64,000 bases of DNA from Yimella lutea (GTDB taxonomy: Bacteria; Actinomycetota; Actinomycetes; Actinomycetales; Dermatophilaceae): contig NZ_VFMO01000001.1 in the NCBI RefSeq assembly GCF_006715095.1, positions 744,001 to 808,000 on the forward strand, given 5' to 3'. The position numbers and the translations under genes were made by a program. This document shows, piece by piece, positions 1-9,044 of the stretch; the stretch's first letter is position 1, and each line of letters starts with the position of its first letter. The notes under the pieces are model-generated. The model was not told where the DNA came from and ran no database searches. It saw only the letters and a program-made list of their open reading frames with translations.

Positions 1-927
1 ATCGCGGGCGGCAAGTCCAATCTCACCTTCGAACTGCGCTCCGGCGCAGGCGAACTCATCCTGCGCCGTCCACCGTCGGGCAAGCTGCTGCCGAGTGCTC
101 ACGACATGGGTCGTGAGGCGCGGGTGCAGAAGGCGCTCGCCGGCACGTCGGTGCCGGTGCCCGAGATCGTGCTCGTCGACGAAGGCGAGTTGCTCGGACT
201 GCCCTGCTATGTGATGCGCAAGGTCGACGGTCACGTGATCCGCGAAGCATTCCCCGAGGGATACGCCGACTCGGTCGACGACATGCAGCGCATCGCGGGG
301 GCGCTGGTCGACACTCAGGCCGCGCTGCACCTGACCGACCCCGACTCTGTCGGGCTTGCTGACTTCGGCAAGGCCGAGGGGTTCATGCAGCGCCAAGTGC
401 GTCGCTGGACCGAGCAGTGGCAGCGCTCGAAGACCATCGAGATTCCGCAGATGGACGAGCTCGGACGCCGCCTGTCCTCGGGGGCGCCTGCGCCGCAGCG
501 GGTTTCGGTCATCCACGGTGATTTCCGGCTCGACAACTGCATGATGGATCCGAAGGACCCGGGCACGGTTGCCGCGGTCCTCGACTGGGAGCTCTCGGCG
601 CTCGGCGACCCGCTCGCCGACCTGGCGCTGACCCTCTTCTACTGGGTCGAGGAGTCGGACGAGCCGGTCGGCATCACACCGTCCATCACCCGCACGCCGG
701 GCTTCCCGGGACGCGACTTCGTCAAGAAGCGGTACGCCGAGCGCACCGGGCTCGACCTGTCGGATCTCGGCTTCTACGAGGCGTTCGCCGCGTTCAAGCT
801 CGCCGGCATCGTCCAGGGCATCAACGCCCGGCAGAAGGCCGGTTCGATGGCGGGCCAGAACTTCGGCGAACTCGACCACCTTGTCAAGCACATCTCCCAG
901 AAGGGTCTGGACACCCTCGACGCATGA
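1..927 (+). CDS. Phosphotransferase family protein (ACAD10/11-type kinase fold), 5' partial
   Basis: The reading frame is open from the first base, so the start lies upstream of the window. The visible N-terminus carries a glycine-rich GGKSNLTFEL segment, followed by LRRPPSG, both typical of the aminoglycoside-phosphotransferase-like domain of the ACAD10/ACAD11 group. The catalytic loop VIHGDFRLDN and the metal-binding VLDWELSALGDPLADL motif are both present, so the kinase fold looks intact. Family members phosphorylate small hydroxylated substrates, often near acyl-CoA dehydrogenase genes. The true substrate cannot be read here and the upstream neighbour is not visible. Confidence 0.85.
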   Translation: MAGGKSNLTFELRSGAGELILRRPPSGKLLPSAHDMGREARVQKALAGTSVPVPEIVLVDEGELLGLPCYVMRKVDGHVIREAFPEGYADSVDDMQRIAGALVDTQAALHLTDPDSVGLADFGKAEGFMQRQVRRWTEQWQRSKTIEIPQMDELGRRLSSGAPAPQRVSVIHGDFRLDNCMMDPKDPGTVAAVLDWELSALGDPLADLALTLFYWVEESDEPVGITPSITRTPGFPGRDFVKKRYAERTGLDLSDLGFYEAFAAFKLAGIVQGINARQKAGSMAGQNFGELDHLVKHISQKGLDTLDA

Positions 928-928
928 G

Positions 929-1076
929 CTACGCGGCTGACCGTCGTTCGTCGCGGCGGGCAAGCAGGATGATGACTACGGTGACCAGCGCCGCGACGAC
1001 CGATCTGTAACAGCGTGGCGGTCACGGACGACTTCTGGTTGCCGACGGCCTTGACGAGGTTCCCGCCGTGGACCAC
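929..1076 (-). pseudogene. Possible remnant of a small membrane protein, frameshifted
   Basis: Read on the minus strand from a GTG at 1076, the frame gives VKAVGNQKSSVTATLLQ. A one-base shift near 1005 then gives a hydrophobic run, SVVAALVTVVIILLARR, that ends at a TAG at 929-931. This looks like a cytosolic segment followed by one membrane helix with a positive tail. The two halves lie in different frames, so if it was a gene it is broken. It sits between the phosphotransferase stop and the GH13 gene. Chance hydrophobicity in GC-rich DNA is a real alternative. Confidence 0.2.
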
Positions 1077-1106
1077 CTTGCTCGCTGCCTGCTTCGTCGG
1101 CGGCGT

Positions 1107-1133
1107 GGCTCAACCACCGCCGCTGGTTGAGCC
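1107..1133. repeat. Perfect 10-bp inverted repeat (REP-like hairpin)
   Basis: GGCTCAACCA (1107-1116) and TGGTTGAGCC (1124-1133) are perfect reverse complements around a 7-nt CCGCCGC loop. The hairpin lies directly beside a second hairpin (1133-1160), in the gap between a plus-strand and a minus-strand gene that converge. It may be a bidirectional terminator or a dispersed palindromic repeat. Confidence 0.5.
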
Positions 1134-1160
1134 GTGGGGGTGAGCTTGCGAACCCCCACG
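1133..1160. terminator. Hairpin terminator between convergent genes
   Basis: CGTGGGGGT (1133-1141) pairs perfectly with ACCCCCACG (1152-1160) around a 10-nt loop. It lies 31 nt beyond the stop of the minus-strand GH13 gene and downstream of the plus-strand phosphotransferase. No T-tract follows, which is common for actinobacterial terminators. Confidence 0.45.
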
Positions 1161-1190
1161 TGCCGAAACCAAGGCGAGATGCGCTGGGGC

Positions 1191-2945
1191 TCAGCCGGTG
1201 TAGCCGAACACGAGGGCCGAGTACGGGCCGATGTTGACCGTCGCTGCAGCCGGCTCGCCTTCCGCGGACACCGATCCTGCTGCGACTGAACCGAACTCGT
1301 CGGAGTAGCTCGTGCCGTCGGTGTTCAGCAACAGTTCCCAACCACCCGCGCCCGGGAAGCGCACCGGAACGTCGGAGCGTGCCTCGCCGCTGAAGTTCAG
1401 CACCACGACGACGCTGTCGTTCGGGCCGCCCTGCGCCCAGCGGTGGTAGGCGATGACGTTGGCGTCGTCGTCCGCGCTGACGACCTCGGTGTGTTGACCA
1501 CGCAGTCCGGCACTGCGTCCGGTTGCGTTGCGGCGCAACGCGATCAGGTCGCGCCAGATGTCGACCACGCCGGGCACCTGCTCGGTCAGCGACCAGTCCA
1601 GCGGGACCGTGTCCTGGAACCAGCCGTCCTGCAGGAACTCCTGACCCATGAACAGCATCGGGATGCCGGGGGAGGTCAGCATCGTCGCGGCACCGAGCGT
1701 GGCCATCTTCTGGGCGAGCTCGCCGGACGTGTCGTCGGGCGCGACCTCCAGCGGTACGCGCGCCTTCCCGTTCGCCACCTCGTCGTGCGACTCGGTGTAG
1801 ATGACTCGCTGGAACGCGTCGTCGTTGTACTTCTGCAGGATCGCTCCTGCGAGTGCCTCCAGCGAGCGGTGTTCGTCGGTGGATGCCTTCAGCGCCTCAC
1901 GCACCGGGTGCACGAACGCACCGTCCCATTGGGCGTGGAAAGCGGCGCCGGCCTCGTCCGTCGAACTGACCGCGGGGTTCTGCTGCATGTCCTCGGCGAT
2001 CAGGATGCGGTCCGGGAACTCCTGTCGCACAGCGGAGTTCACCTCCCGCATCATCGCCCAACCCTCGGGGATGTCCATGCCCGAGCCGTCCTTGCTGCGG
2101 ATGTACGGCGTCATGTCGAACCGCAGACCGTCGGCGTGGAAATCGCGCAACCACATGAGGGCGTTGTCGCGGATGAACGCGCGCACCTCCGGGCGTCCGT
2201 AATCGGGGCGGGTGTCGCCCCACGGCGTCGAGGACCGCTCGTCGTTGTAGAAGTAGATGCCGCCCTTGCCGTTCTCCGACCAACCGTCGAACTGCCAGGT
2301 CGGCAGGTCGCTCGGACCGAAGTGGTTGTAGACGACGTCGACGATGACCGCGAGGTCACGCTCGTGCGCGGCCTTGACGAGATTCTTCAGACCGTCGGGC
2401 CCGCCGAGCACCGATTCCACCGCGAACAGGTGGGCCGGGTTGTACCCCCAGGAGTCGTCGCCTGCCCATTCCATGACCGGCATGAGCTCGATCACGTTGA
2501 CTCCCAACGACTTCAGGTAGTCCAGGCGCTCGCCGACGGACTCGAACGAGCCGCGTCCCTGCTCGGCGTTGAACGAGCCGACGTGCAATTCGTAGATGAC
2601 CAGGTCGTCGATCGAGTCGAGCTTGGGGGCGTCGTTGCCCCAGTCGTACGTGCCGTGGTCGTAGACGATCCCGTTGCCGACCGAGTTGGTCACCTTGCGG
2701 GCATACGGGTCGATGCGCTGGAAGGACTGACCGCCGGCGGTGAGCTCGTACTTGTACTCCTGGCCGACCTCCGCCTTCGTCTCGGCGTACCAGTAACCGT
2801 TGCCCTCGGACTCCATGACGGTCGCGCCGCCGTCCCAGCCGTTGAAGTCGCCGACGACGGCCACGCGTTCTGCGTGGGGAGCCCACACTCGGAAGGCGAC
2901 GCCGCCTTCGAAGGGGATCGCTCCCATGCCTGCCTGCTGACCCAT
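1191..2945 (-). CDS. GH13 alpha-glucan-active enzyme with N-terminal CBM48/E-set domain (branching-enzyme / trehalohydrolase-like)
   Basis: This is a 584-aa GH13 protein. Residues about 10-100 form an E-set/CBM48 domain (FRVWAPHAERVAVVGDFNGW), followed by the TIM barrel. Conserved region I reads DVVYNHFG. The nucleophile is Asp277 (GLRFDMTPYI), the acid/base Glu318 (LIAEDM) and the transition-state Asp388 (TESHDEV). The all-beta C domain ends the protein. The ATG at 2945 is chosen because AGGAG precedes it by 6 nt; the open frame extends further upstream without a good start. The VYNHFG motif is closer to malto-oligosyltrehalose trehalohydrolase-like members than to classical GlgB, but no treY or treS lies nearby, so the exact activity (branching, trehalohydrolase or amylase) is undecided. 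It is divergent from the permease gene. Confidence 0.85.
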   Translation of the reverse strand: MGQQAGMGAIPFEGGVAFRVWAPHAERVAVVGDFNGWDGGATVMESEGNGYWYAETKAEVGQEYKYELTAGGQSFQRIDPYARKVTNSVGNGIVYDHGTYDWGNDAPKLDSIDDLVIYELHVGSFNAEQGRGSFESVGERLDYLKSLGVNVIELMPVMEWAGDDSWGYNPAHLFAVESVLGGPDGLKNLVKAAHERDLAVIVDVVYNHFGPSDLPTWQFDGWSENGKGGIYFYNDERSSTPWGDTRPDYGRPEVRAFIRDNALMWLRDFHADGLRFDMTPYIRSKDGSGMDIPEGWAMMREVNSAVRQEFPDRILIAEDMQQNPAVSSTDEAGAAFHAQWDGAFVHPVREALKASTDEHRSLEALAGAILQKYNDDAFQRVIYTESHDEVANGKARVPLEVAPDDTSGELAQKMATLGAATMLTSPGIPMLFMGQEFLQDGWFQDTVPLDWSLTEQVPGVVDIWRDLIALRRNATGRSAGLRGQHTEVVSADDDANVIAYHRWAQGGPNDSVVVVLNFSGEARSDVPVRFPGAGGWELLLNTDGTSYSDEFGSVAAGSVSAEGEPAAATVNIGPYSALVFGYTG

Positions 2946-3160
2946 CGGTGTCTCCTGAACTCGACGCGAACTGCCCGGCCGGACGGCCGTCCGCCAGCGT
3001 ACGTGGCGACGGACGCCGGGCGGGGTGACCGGAATGTGGGCGTTACCACTGGGTACTCCCGACGAGTGCGAAATTTTCCCGTTCTCACTCTGGCCCAGGG
3101 GTTCAGTGAGTCGTAGATTCAACTGTCGACCCGGGCAGCACCAGCAGGAAGGCTCTCGCC

Positions 3161-4648
3161 ATGAGCATGATGCGTACGAAGACGGTCGAACAATCGATCG
3201 CCGAGGGTGACGAACCGGAGTACCAACTCAAGAAGCGGCTCACCGCGCTCGACCTCACGGTGTTCGGCGTCGGCGTCGTCATCGGCGCAGGCATCTTCAC
3301 GGTGGCCGGTAAAGCTGCCAACGAACTCGCCGGTCCGGCAGTGGTTCTTTCCTTCATCATCGCCGCGTTCTGTTGCAGCCTGGCTGCCCTGTGTTATGCG
3401 GAGTTCGCGTCGGCGATCCCGGTCTCCGGCTCGGCCTACACCTTCAGCTATGCATCACTGGGTGAGATCATCGCGTGGATCATCGGGTGGGACCTCCTGC
3501 TCGAGTTGATGCTCGGTGCAGCTGTCGTCGCGCAGGGTTGGTCGGCCTATCTCGGAGTGTTCTTCGAACAGATGGGCTGGTCGATGCCCGAGTCGGTCGC
3601 GTACGGCTCGAGTTTCGACCTTCCCGCCTTTCTCCTGGTCGCGGTGCTGACGATCCTGGTCAGCGTCGGTATCAAGGAGTCGCTGCGGGTCAACCTCGCA
3701 CTCGTCGCGCTGAAGGTCTTCATCGTCCTGTTCGTGATCGTCGCGGGCCTGTTCTACGTGAAGAAGGAGAACTACACGCCGTTCGTCCCGGACAGCAAGC
3801 CGGCCGAGGGCACCACGGACGTCTGGAAGCAGCCGCTGACCGAGTGGATCTTCGGCATGACACCAGCACACTTCGGTATCGCGGGCATCATGGCCGGAGC
3901 ATCGTTGGTGTTCTTCGCGTTCATCGGCTTTGACGTCGTCGCGACCACTGCCGAAGAGGCCGAGAACCCCGCTCGCGACCTGCCGCGCGGCATCATCGGT
4001 TCGCTGATCATCTGCACCTTGCTCTACTGCGGCGTCGCCTTGGTGCTGACCGGTATGCAGCCCTACAACGAGATCGCACCCAGTGCGTCCCTGTCGAAGG
4101 CCTTCGAAGCGGTCGGGCAGGACGGGTTCGCGACATTGATCGCGGCCGGTGCGGTCGCCGGTCTGACCACGGTTGTCATGACATTGCTGATCGGCGCCTC
4201 GCGTGTCATCTTTGCGATGTCGCGTGACTGGCTGCTGCCGAAGAGCCTCGGCAAGACGAACCCGAAGACCGGAACCCCGCTGCGGATCACGATGGGTCTG
4301 GGCCTGGTCATCGCCCTGGTCGCCGCGCTGACCCCGATCGGCGAACTGGAGTACATGATCAACATCGGCACGTTGAGCGCGTTCTTCCTCGTGTCGATCG
4401 CGGTCCCGGTGCTGCGTAAGAAGCGTCCCGACATGCACCGCCCGTTCAAGGTGCCGTTCAGCCCGGTGCTGCCGATCATCTCGGCGTTGATCTGTGGCTA
4501 CCTCATGCTCACGCTCCCGGTCGAGACCTGGTTGCGCTTTCTCATTTGGTTGGTGCTCGGGTTCGTCATCTACTTCGTCTACGGCTATCACCGCAGCCGT
4601 CTGGCCAAGGGCTACACGGGTCCGGCGACGGAGAAGGCGAATCTCTGA
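3161..4648 (+). CDS. APC-superfamily amino acid permease
   Basis: This 495-aa membrane protein begins with a short cytosolic tail, then the GVGVVIGAGIFTVAG helix-1 motif characteristic of the amino acid-polyamine-organocation family. About 12-14 hydrophobic segments follow. Helix 6 to loop has FFAFIGFDVVATTAEEAENPARDLPRGI, the conserved APC signature seen in cationic amino acid transporters (YfnA/CAT type). It therefore likely imports an amino acid by proton symport; the substrate is not readable. AGGAAGG lies 8 nt before the ATG; in-frame ATGs at codons 3 and 4 are alternatives. It is a single-gene unit with its own terminator and is divergent from the GH13 gene. Confidence 0.9.
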   Translation: MSMMRTKTVEQSIAEGDEPEYQLKKRLTALDLTVFGVGVVIGAGIFTVAGKAANELAGPAVVLSFIIAAFCCSLAALCYAEFASAIPVSGSAYTFSYASLGEIIAWIIGWDLLLELMLGAAVVAQGWSAYLGVFFEQMGWSMPESVAYGSSFDLPAFLLVAVLTILVSVGIKESLRVNLALVALKVFIVLFVIVAGLFYVKKENYTPFVPDSKPAEGTTDVWKQPLTEWIFGMTPAHFGIAGIMAGASLVFFAFIGFDVVATTAEEAENPARDLPRGIIGSLIICTLLYCGVALVLTGMQPYNEIAPSASLSKAFEAVGQDGFATLIAAGAVAGLTTVVMTLLIGASRVIFAMSRDWLLPKSLGKTNPKTGTPLRITMGLGLVIALVAALTPIGELEYMINIGTLSAFFLVSIAVPVLRKKRPDMHRPFKVPFSPVLPIISALICGYLMLTLPVETWLRFLIWLVLGFVIYFVYGYHRSRLAKGYTGPATEKANL

Positions 4649-4664
4649 CGTCGACCCGAGATGT

Positions 4665-4702
4665 CGAACGGGCGGGCTCCTTTCAAGGAGCTCGCCCGTT
4701 CG
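4665..4702 (+). terminator. Rho-independent terminator after the permease
   Basis: CGAACGGGCG then GGCTCC pairs with GGAGC then TCGCCCGTTCG around TTTCAA, followed by TCTTTTCG. It starts 17 nt after the permease stop. It also faces the 3' end of the convergent ABC permease gene, so it may work in both directions. Confidence 0.85.
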
Positions 4703-4761
4703 TCTTTTCGTTGTCAGGGGCAGCGTTTACGTTCGCGGTGGGCGGACGTCCTGCCGGTGAT

Positions 4762-7317
4762 CTAGAGATCGACGATCGCTTCGAGCGGCTTGGTGCGGGC
4801 CGCGCGGATGGCCGGCCACAGTGCGGCCAGCACACCGGCCACTGCTGACATCGCCAAAGTGAACAGGATTGTTCCCCACGGGATGACCGCCTGGATGTCC
4901 GGGATCCACTCGCGGAAGGTGCGCACCAGGCACCAGCCGATCGCGACGCCGATGACCATGCCGAGCAGAGCACCGAAGATGGAGATCAGGATCGACTCCA
5001 GGTAGATCGTCCGGCGCACCTGCTTGCGCAACATCCCGACCGCACGAAGCATGCCGATCTCGCGCTTGCGCTCGACCACCGACAACGCGAGCGTGTTGAT
5101 GATGCCGAGCACCGCGATCAGCAGCGACAGACCGAGCATCCCGTAGAGCACGGTGAGCATCTGGTCGATCTGACCCGACTGGGAGTTCGCGAACTCCTTC
5201 GGTGTCTGCACCTTGATCGTCAGGTAGTCCTTCGTCGCCTCGCCGATGCGTTCCTGCACCGGCGGGACGTCCGCGCCGTCCTCCACATTGACCAAGGTCA
5301 CGAACGACGACTGCAACTGCTTGGGCACGAGGGCCGTGTACGCGTCCTGGCCGATGAGGTACGGACCCGAGAGTGGACTCTCCTGGTACACACCGGTGAC
5401 GGTCGCCGTGGTGCTGGTGCCGAAGGCGGTCTGCAGACGCACCTTCGATCCCAGTTTCCAACCCGGCTCGGTCGCCTGCTTGTCCGAGACCAGCAGGTCG
5501 TTGCCGCCGAGATTGAAATTGCCCTGCACCGGCTTGAGCTTCATCACGTTGCCCAGGTCGCCGCTGGGAGCCGTGCCGACGGCGTTCTTCCCCTCGACCT
5601 TCGCCGGGACGTTACGCAGTTGCACCACGTCCTGCACGCCGTCCACCGCGGCGACGGCGGCGGCGCTCGCCGGCGGAACGCCGCGTTCGCTGCCGATGAG
5701 GATGACGTCGGCGGTGATGTCGCTCTTGACAGCTGCGTCGATCGTCGATTTGAAGGACGATCCGAGAGTGCCGATCACGGCAACCAGCATCAGCCCGAGG
5801 GTGAGCGCGAACGCTGTCGCGGCCGTCCGGCGCGGGTTGCGGACGGCGTTGGTGCGGGCCAGGTTGCCGAGCTTGCCGAACGGTCGGGCGGTGACCGCAC
5901 CGAGCGCGCCGATGATCGGACGTGACAGGGCGGGCGATCCCATGATGATGGCGACGATCAGCAGGACGGCGCCGAGGCCGACCGTGCCCGCCGCCTGTCC
6001 ACCCTTGCCGGTTGCGCCGATCGCGATGGCGGCGGCACCCAGGACGGCGAGCACTGCACCGATCAACGTGCGCAGCCTGAGCGATGCGGCGCCGTCGGTC
6101 TGGCTCTCACGCATCGCCTCGACCGGAGCGACCTTGGATGCTCGGCGAGCCGGTGCGTACGCACTCACCATCGTCACCAGCACGCCGACCAGCAGGCAGG
6201 CGACGAGCGCCACCGGCGAGATCGCCAACGCTCCTTCGGGCAGCCCCGAGCCGGTCAACGACAGCAACGCCTGCAACCCGGCCGCCAGACCGATGCCGAT
6301 CGCGAAGCCGATCACCGACCCGGTCAGCCCGACCACGAACGCCTCGAAGAGCACCGACCGGGTGATCTGCTTGCGACCGGCACCGATCGCACGCAGCAGT
6401 GCGAGTTCCTTCACCCGCTGCGCGACGATCATCGAGAAGGTGTTGTAGATGATGAACGTGCCGACGATCAGGCCGATCGCCGCGAACGACAACAGGATGT
6501 AGTTGAAGATCTGCAGGAACTGGTTGATCGAGTCCTTCGCCTGCTTGCGCACCTCGTTGCCCGTCGTCACCTTCAGGTCCGGAAAGGCCTGTGCCACACG
6601 CTGTTTCAGCTGTTCGGGGGAGACGCCGTCGACGGCGCTGAGCGAGACGGTCGACACGTGTTCACCGTCCGTGAACAGTCGTCGGGCGCCCTCGGTGGTG
6701 AAGTCGGCTTCGGTGTACCCGCTGGCGGCCGTCGACAGCTTGGTCACGCCGACAACCGTGACGTCCATCGGCTCGCCGTTGCCGTTGGTGGCGACCACCT
6801 TGGTCCGGGAGCCGACCTTCAGCTTGCCCTTCTTGACCGCGTCCTGGTTGAGGATGATCTCGTTCGGTGCCTGCGGGGCACGTCCTTCGATGATCCGGAC
6901 GCCGTTCGGGTCCAACGCCTGGTCGTTCGGCACCCAGTTCGATCCGACGCTGGGCGCGCCGCCGGTCTGGATCGCCTTGCCGCTCGCGTCGGCGACGACG
7001 ATCGTCCCCGTGTAGCCGAGCTGCACCTTGTCCACGCCGAGGCGGCGCTTCTGCGCCTGCATCCGATCGACGTCCGACTGGGGAATGCCGAGGTCGGTGC
7101 TGACCCCACCGCTCTCGTTCTTGGAGGTGACTTGGGCATCCACCCCGACCGCGACGTTGTCGAACAGGTCGTTGAACGACTTGCCGACGGTGCCGGTGAA
7201 GACCAGTGAGCCGGCCACGAACGATGTGCCGAGTACGACCGACAGGACGGTGAGCAGCAGGCGCAGCTTGTGCGCGCCGAGATTCCGCAAGGACACCTTG
7301 CGCATGGTGTTCGCCAT
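4762..7317 (-). CDS. ABC transporter permease, FtsX/MacB type with two FtsX domains
   Basis: This 851-aa protein has an N-terminal helix (LRLLLTVLSVVLGTSFVAG) followed by a large extracellular MacB-PCD-like domain (about 50-260). Next come a triple-helix FtsX domain (about 285-415), central hydrophobic helices, a second extracellular segment, and a final FtsX domain with the SVVERKREIGMLRAVGM motif. This layout is typical of actinobacterial MacB/LolCE-like mechanotransmission transporters that do not move substrate through a classical pore. ATG 7317 is one base after the TGA of the ATPase gene, with AGGGA 6 nt upstream inside it, so the pair is translationally coupled. The exported or extracted substrate is unknown. 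Confidence 0.88.
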   Translation of the reverse strand: MANTMRKVSLRNLGAHKLRLLLTVLSVVLGTSFVAGSLVFTGTVGKSFNDLFDNVAVGVDAQVTSKNESGGVSTDLGIPQSDVDRMQAQKRRLGVDKVQLGYTGTIVVADASGKAIQTGGAPSVGSNWVPNDQALDPNGVRIIEGRAPQAPNEIILNQDAVKKGKLKVGSRTKVVATNGNGEPMDVTVVGVTKLSTAASGYTEADFTTEGARRLFTDGEHVSTVSLSAVDGVSPEQLKQRVAQAFPDLKVTTGNEVRKQAKDSINQFLQIFNYILLSFAAIGLIVGTFIIYNTFSMIVAQRVKELALLRAIGAGRKQITRSVLFEAFVVGLTGSVIGFAIGIGLAAGLQALLSLTGSGLPEGALAISPVALVACLLVGVLVTMVSAYAPARRASKVAPVEAMRESQTDGAASLRLRTLIGAVLAVLGAAAIAIGATGKGGQAAGTVGLGAVLLIVAIIMGSPALSRPIIGALGAVTARPFGKLGNLARTNAVRNPRRTAATAFALTLGLMLVAVIGTLGSSFKSTIDAAVKSDITADVILIGSERGVPPASAAAVAAVDGVQDVVQLRNVPAKVEGKNAVGTAPSGDLGNVMKLKPVQGNFNLGGNDLLVSDKQATEPGWKLGSKVRLQTAFGTSTTATVTGVYQESPLSGPYLIGQDAYTALVPKQLQSSFVTLVNVEDGADVPPVQERIGEATKDYLTIKVQTPKEFANSQSGQIDQMLTVLYGMLGLSLLIAVLGIINTLALSVVERKREIGMLRAVGMLRKQVRRTIYLESILISIFGALLGMVIGVAIGWCLVRTFREWIPDIQAVIPWGTILFTLAMSAVAGVLAALWPAIRAARTKPLEAIVDL

Positions 7318-7318
7318 G

Positions 7319-8113
7319 TCAGCGTCCCTGGGTCGGGGCGGTGTGCGGGGACGTCGGACCGGCGCCACCGTCCAGGTGCTTCATGTACTCGTAGATGTCA
7401 TCGGCCGACAGGCCGCTCTGGTCGGAGACAACCTGTCCGTCGGCGAGGAAGACGACGCGGTCGGCGTAGGACGCGGCGCGCGGGTCGTGGGTGACGATCA
7501 CGACGGTCTGCCCGAAGTCGTCGACCGCCCCGCGCAGGATCGAGAGCACCTCGGCGGACGACTTGGAGTCCAGGTTTCCGGTCGGTTCGTCGCCGAAGAT
7601 GATCTCCGGTCGTCCGACCAGCGCCCGAGCGCATGCGACACGCTGCACCTGACCACCCGACAGTTCGCTGGGCCGGTGACCGAGTCGGTCGGTGAGACCG
7701 AGTCGCTGCGTGACGGTGTCGAACCATTCCTTGTCCACGGCGGCGCCGGCGATGTCCAGCGGAAGGGTGATGTTCTCCTTCGCGGTCAGCGTCGGCACCA
7801 GGTTGAACGACTGGAAGACGAACCCGATGCGATCGCGCCGCAGCTTGGTCATCGCTGCGTCCTTCAAGCCGCTGAGGTCGGTGTCGCCGATGAGGACGCG
7901 CCCGCTCGACGCGGTGTCGAGACCGGCCAGGCAGTGCATGAGCGTCGATTTGCCGGATCCGGATGGTCCCATGATCGCGGTGAATTGACCACGGTCGAAA
8001 GTCGCGCTGACTTCACGCAGGGCGTACACCGTGGTCTCACCCGAGCCGTAGGTCTTCGTGAGGTTCTCGGCCACCGCGGCGGCTTGACGGACGGGTGCTG
8101 CGGGGACCGTCAT
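7319..8113 (-). CDS. ABC transporter ATP-binding protein, LolD/MacB-type
   Basis: This 264-aa nucleotide-binding protein powers the downstream FtsX-type permease. Walker A is GPSGSGKST, the Q-loop lies in FVFQSFNLVP, the signature is LSGGQVQRVACARAL, Walker B with the catalytic Glu is IIFGDEPTGNLD, and the H-loop is VIVTHD. The DEPTGNLDS sequence is diagnostic of the LolD/MacB/FtsE subclass. An AAAGG lies about 8 nt before the ATG. It is the first gene of a two-gene operon; the roughly 270 nt upstream (8114-8387) hold no recognisable gene and presumably its promoter. Confidence 0.92.
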   Translation of the reverse strand: MTVPAAPVRQAAAVAENLTKTYGSGETTVYALREVSATFDRGQFTAIMGPSGSGKSTLMHCLAGLDTASSGRVLIGDTDLSGLKDAAMTKLRRDRIGFVFQSFNLVPTLTAKENITLPLDIAGAAVDKEWFDTVTQRLGLTDRLGHRPSELSGGQVQRVACARALVGRPEIIFGDEPTGNLDSKSSAEVLSILRGAVDDFGQTVVIVTHDPRAASYADRVVFLADGQVVSDQSGLSADDIYEYMKHLDGGAGPTSPHTAPTQGR

Positions 8114-8387
8114 CGGTCAACCTTTCGATCGGCGTGGGGAGCTGACCGGGCACGTCCTGCGTGCGTCGTCCCCCCCGAGGAGCATCTGCTGCGTCGAGCA
8201 TTTCACGTGAGCCCGGTAGAGCGCATTGCGGTTTACCCGACATTCGCTCGTCGGGCCAGCACGCACAGCAGGCGCCGTCGCGAGCATCCCCCATACCCTG
8301 TCTAGCTGTACTGACCGGAGACATTGGTCGACAGCGGCCCGGGCACACTCGGGCCTCTTGGCGCGGGGGTTGCTACTGGCTCGCCGG

Positions 8388-8993
8388 CTAAGTCGTCTGC
8401 TTGCGCGCTTGCTGGCGGGCGTAGTAGGCGCGGGAGCGGTTGCGGTCGCCGCAGTCGCGGGTGACGCACCAGCGCCGGTTACGACGGGGTGAGGTGTCGA
8501 GATAGACCCAGCCGCAGGTGGCGTCTTCGCACTGGTGCAGGCGGTCGAGATCGTCGCGCTTGAGGAGTTCTATCAGGCCTCGCGTGATGCGGTGGCGCGG
8601 CAGGTCTAGGGCCGTCGTCTGGTCTTCCCAGGCCCAGCTCGTGCCGCTCTCGCCTCGCACGAGGGTGGCAGCCGCGATTGCCTTGCGGTAGGCGGCCGCG
8701 AGGGCGGTCGCGGCCGCGGCGTCACCGTGGAACAGGGCTTCGTAGGCGTTCTCGCGCAGGGTGATCACTTTGTCGAGCTCGTTGGCCGCACTGCGGGGGT
8801 TCTTCTCGGCCAGGGCGAGCAGCAGGTTCTGCTCCGACGCGTCGATGACGCCCGACTCTTGGCACCAGGTCAGCATGAGGCTGTACGAGGTGAGGTCTTC
8901 CTCCCGCTGGGGCCCTCCGAGTCTCCACTCAACCGTGTTGATCAAGTCGAGCACCCGGTCCCCAGAGATGTGGCTGAACTTCGCGATGAGCAC
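8388..8993 (-). CDS. CGNR zinc-finger transcriptional regulator (ABATE domain), variant CGDR motif
   Basis: This 201-aa protein has an N-terminal ABATE-like region (FSHISGDRVLDLINTVEW) and a C-terminal zinc-ribbon. The ribbon reads CEDATCGWVYLD, then RRNRRWCVTRDCGDRNR. The four Cys are kept, but the Asn of the family signature CGNR is Asp here. The RNRR/RSRAYYAR basic stretch is a plausible DNA contact. The start is uncertain: the frame opens with GTG at 8993, but GAGGAG lies directly against it with no spacer. It is divergent from a broken MFS gene, with two operator-like repeats between, suggesting it once controlled that exporter. Confidence 0.8.
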   Translation of the reverse strand: MLIAKFSHISGDRVLDLINTVEWRLGGPQREEDLTSYSLMLTWCQESGVIDASEQNLLLALAEKNPRSAANELDKVITLRENAYEALFHGDAAAATALAAAYRKAIAAATLVRGESGTSWAWEDQTTALDLPRHRITRGLIELLKRDDLDRLHQCEDATCGWVYLDTSPRRNRRWCVTRDCGDRNRSRAYYARQQARKQTT

Positions 8994-8996
8994 CTC

Positions 8997-9026
8997 CTCA
9001 CAAGTGACCCAAGTGTTGCACGTGAG
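8997..9026. promoter_or_regulatory. Operator-like inverted repeat 1 (CTCAC-N20-GTGAG)
   Basis: CCTCAC (8996-9001) and GTGAGG (9022-9027) are perfect inverted half-sites separated by 20 nt. The left arm continues CTCACAAGT, which recurs in the second copy. It lies immediately upstream of the CGNR regulator start and overlaps its ribosome-binding region, consistent with autoregulation. Confidence 0.55.
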
Positions 9027-9044
9027 GTCAACATGCGATCTACT

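Noticed and set aside
1443..3116. 557-codon open frame on the plus strand
   Set aside because: It is antisense to the GH13 gene and uses its codon third positions. Composition is Val/Arg/Asp-rich with no domain.
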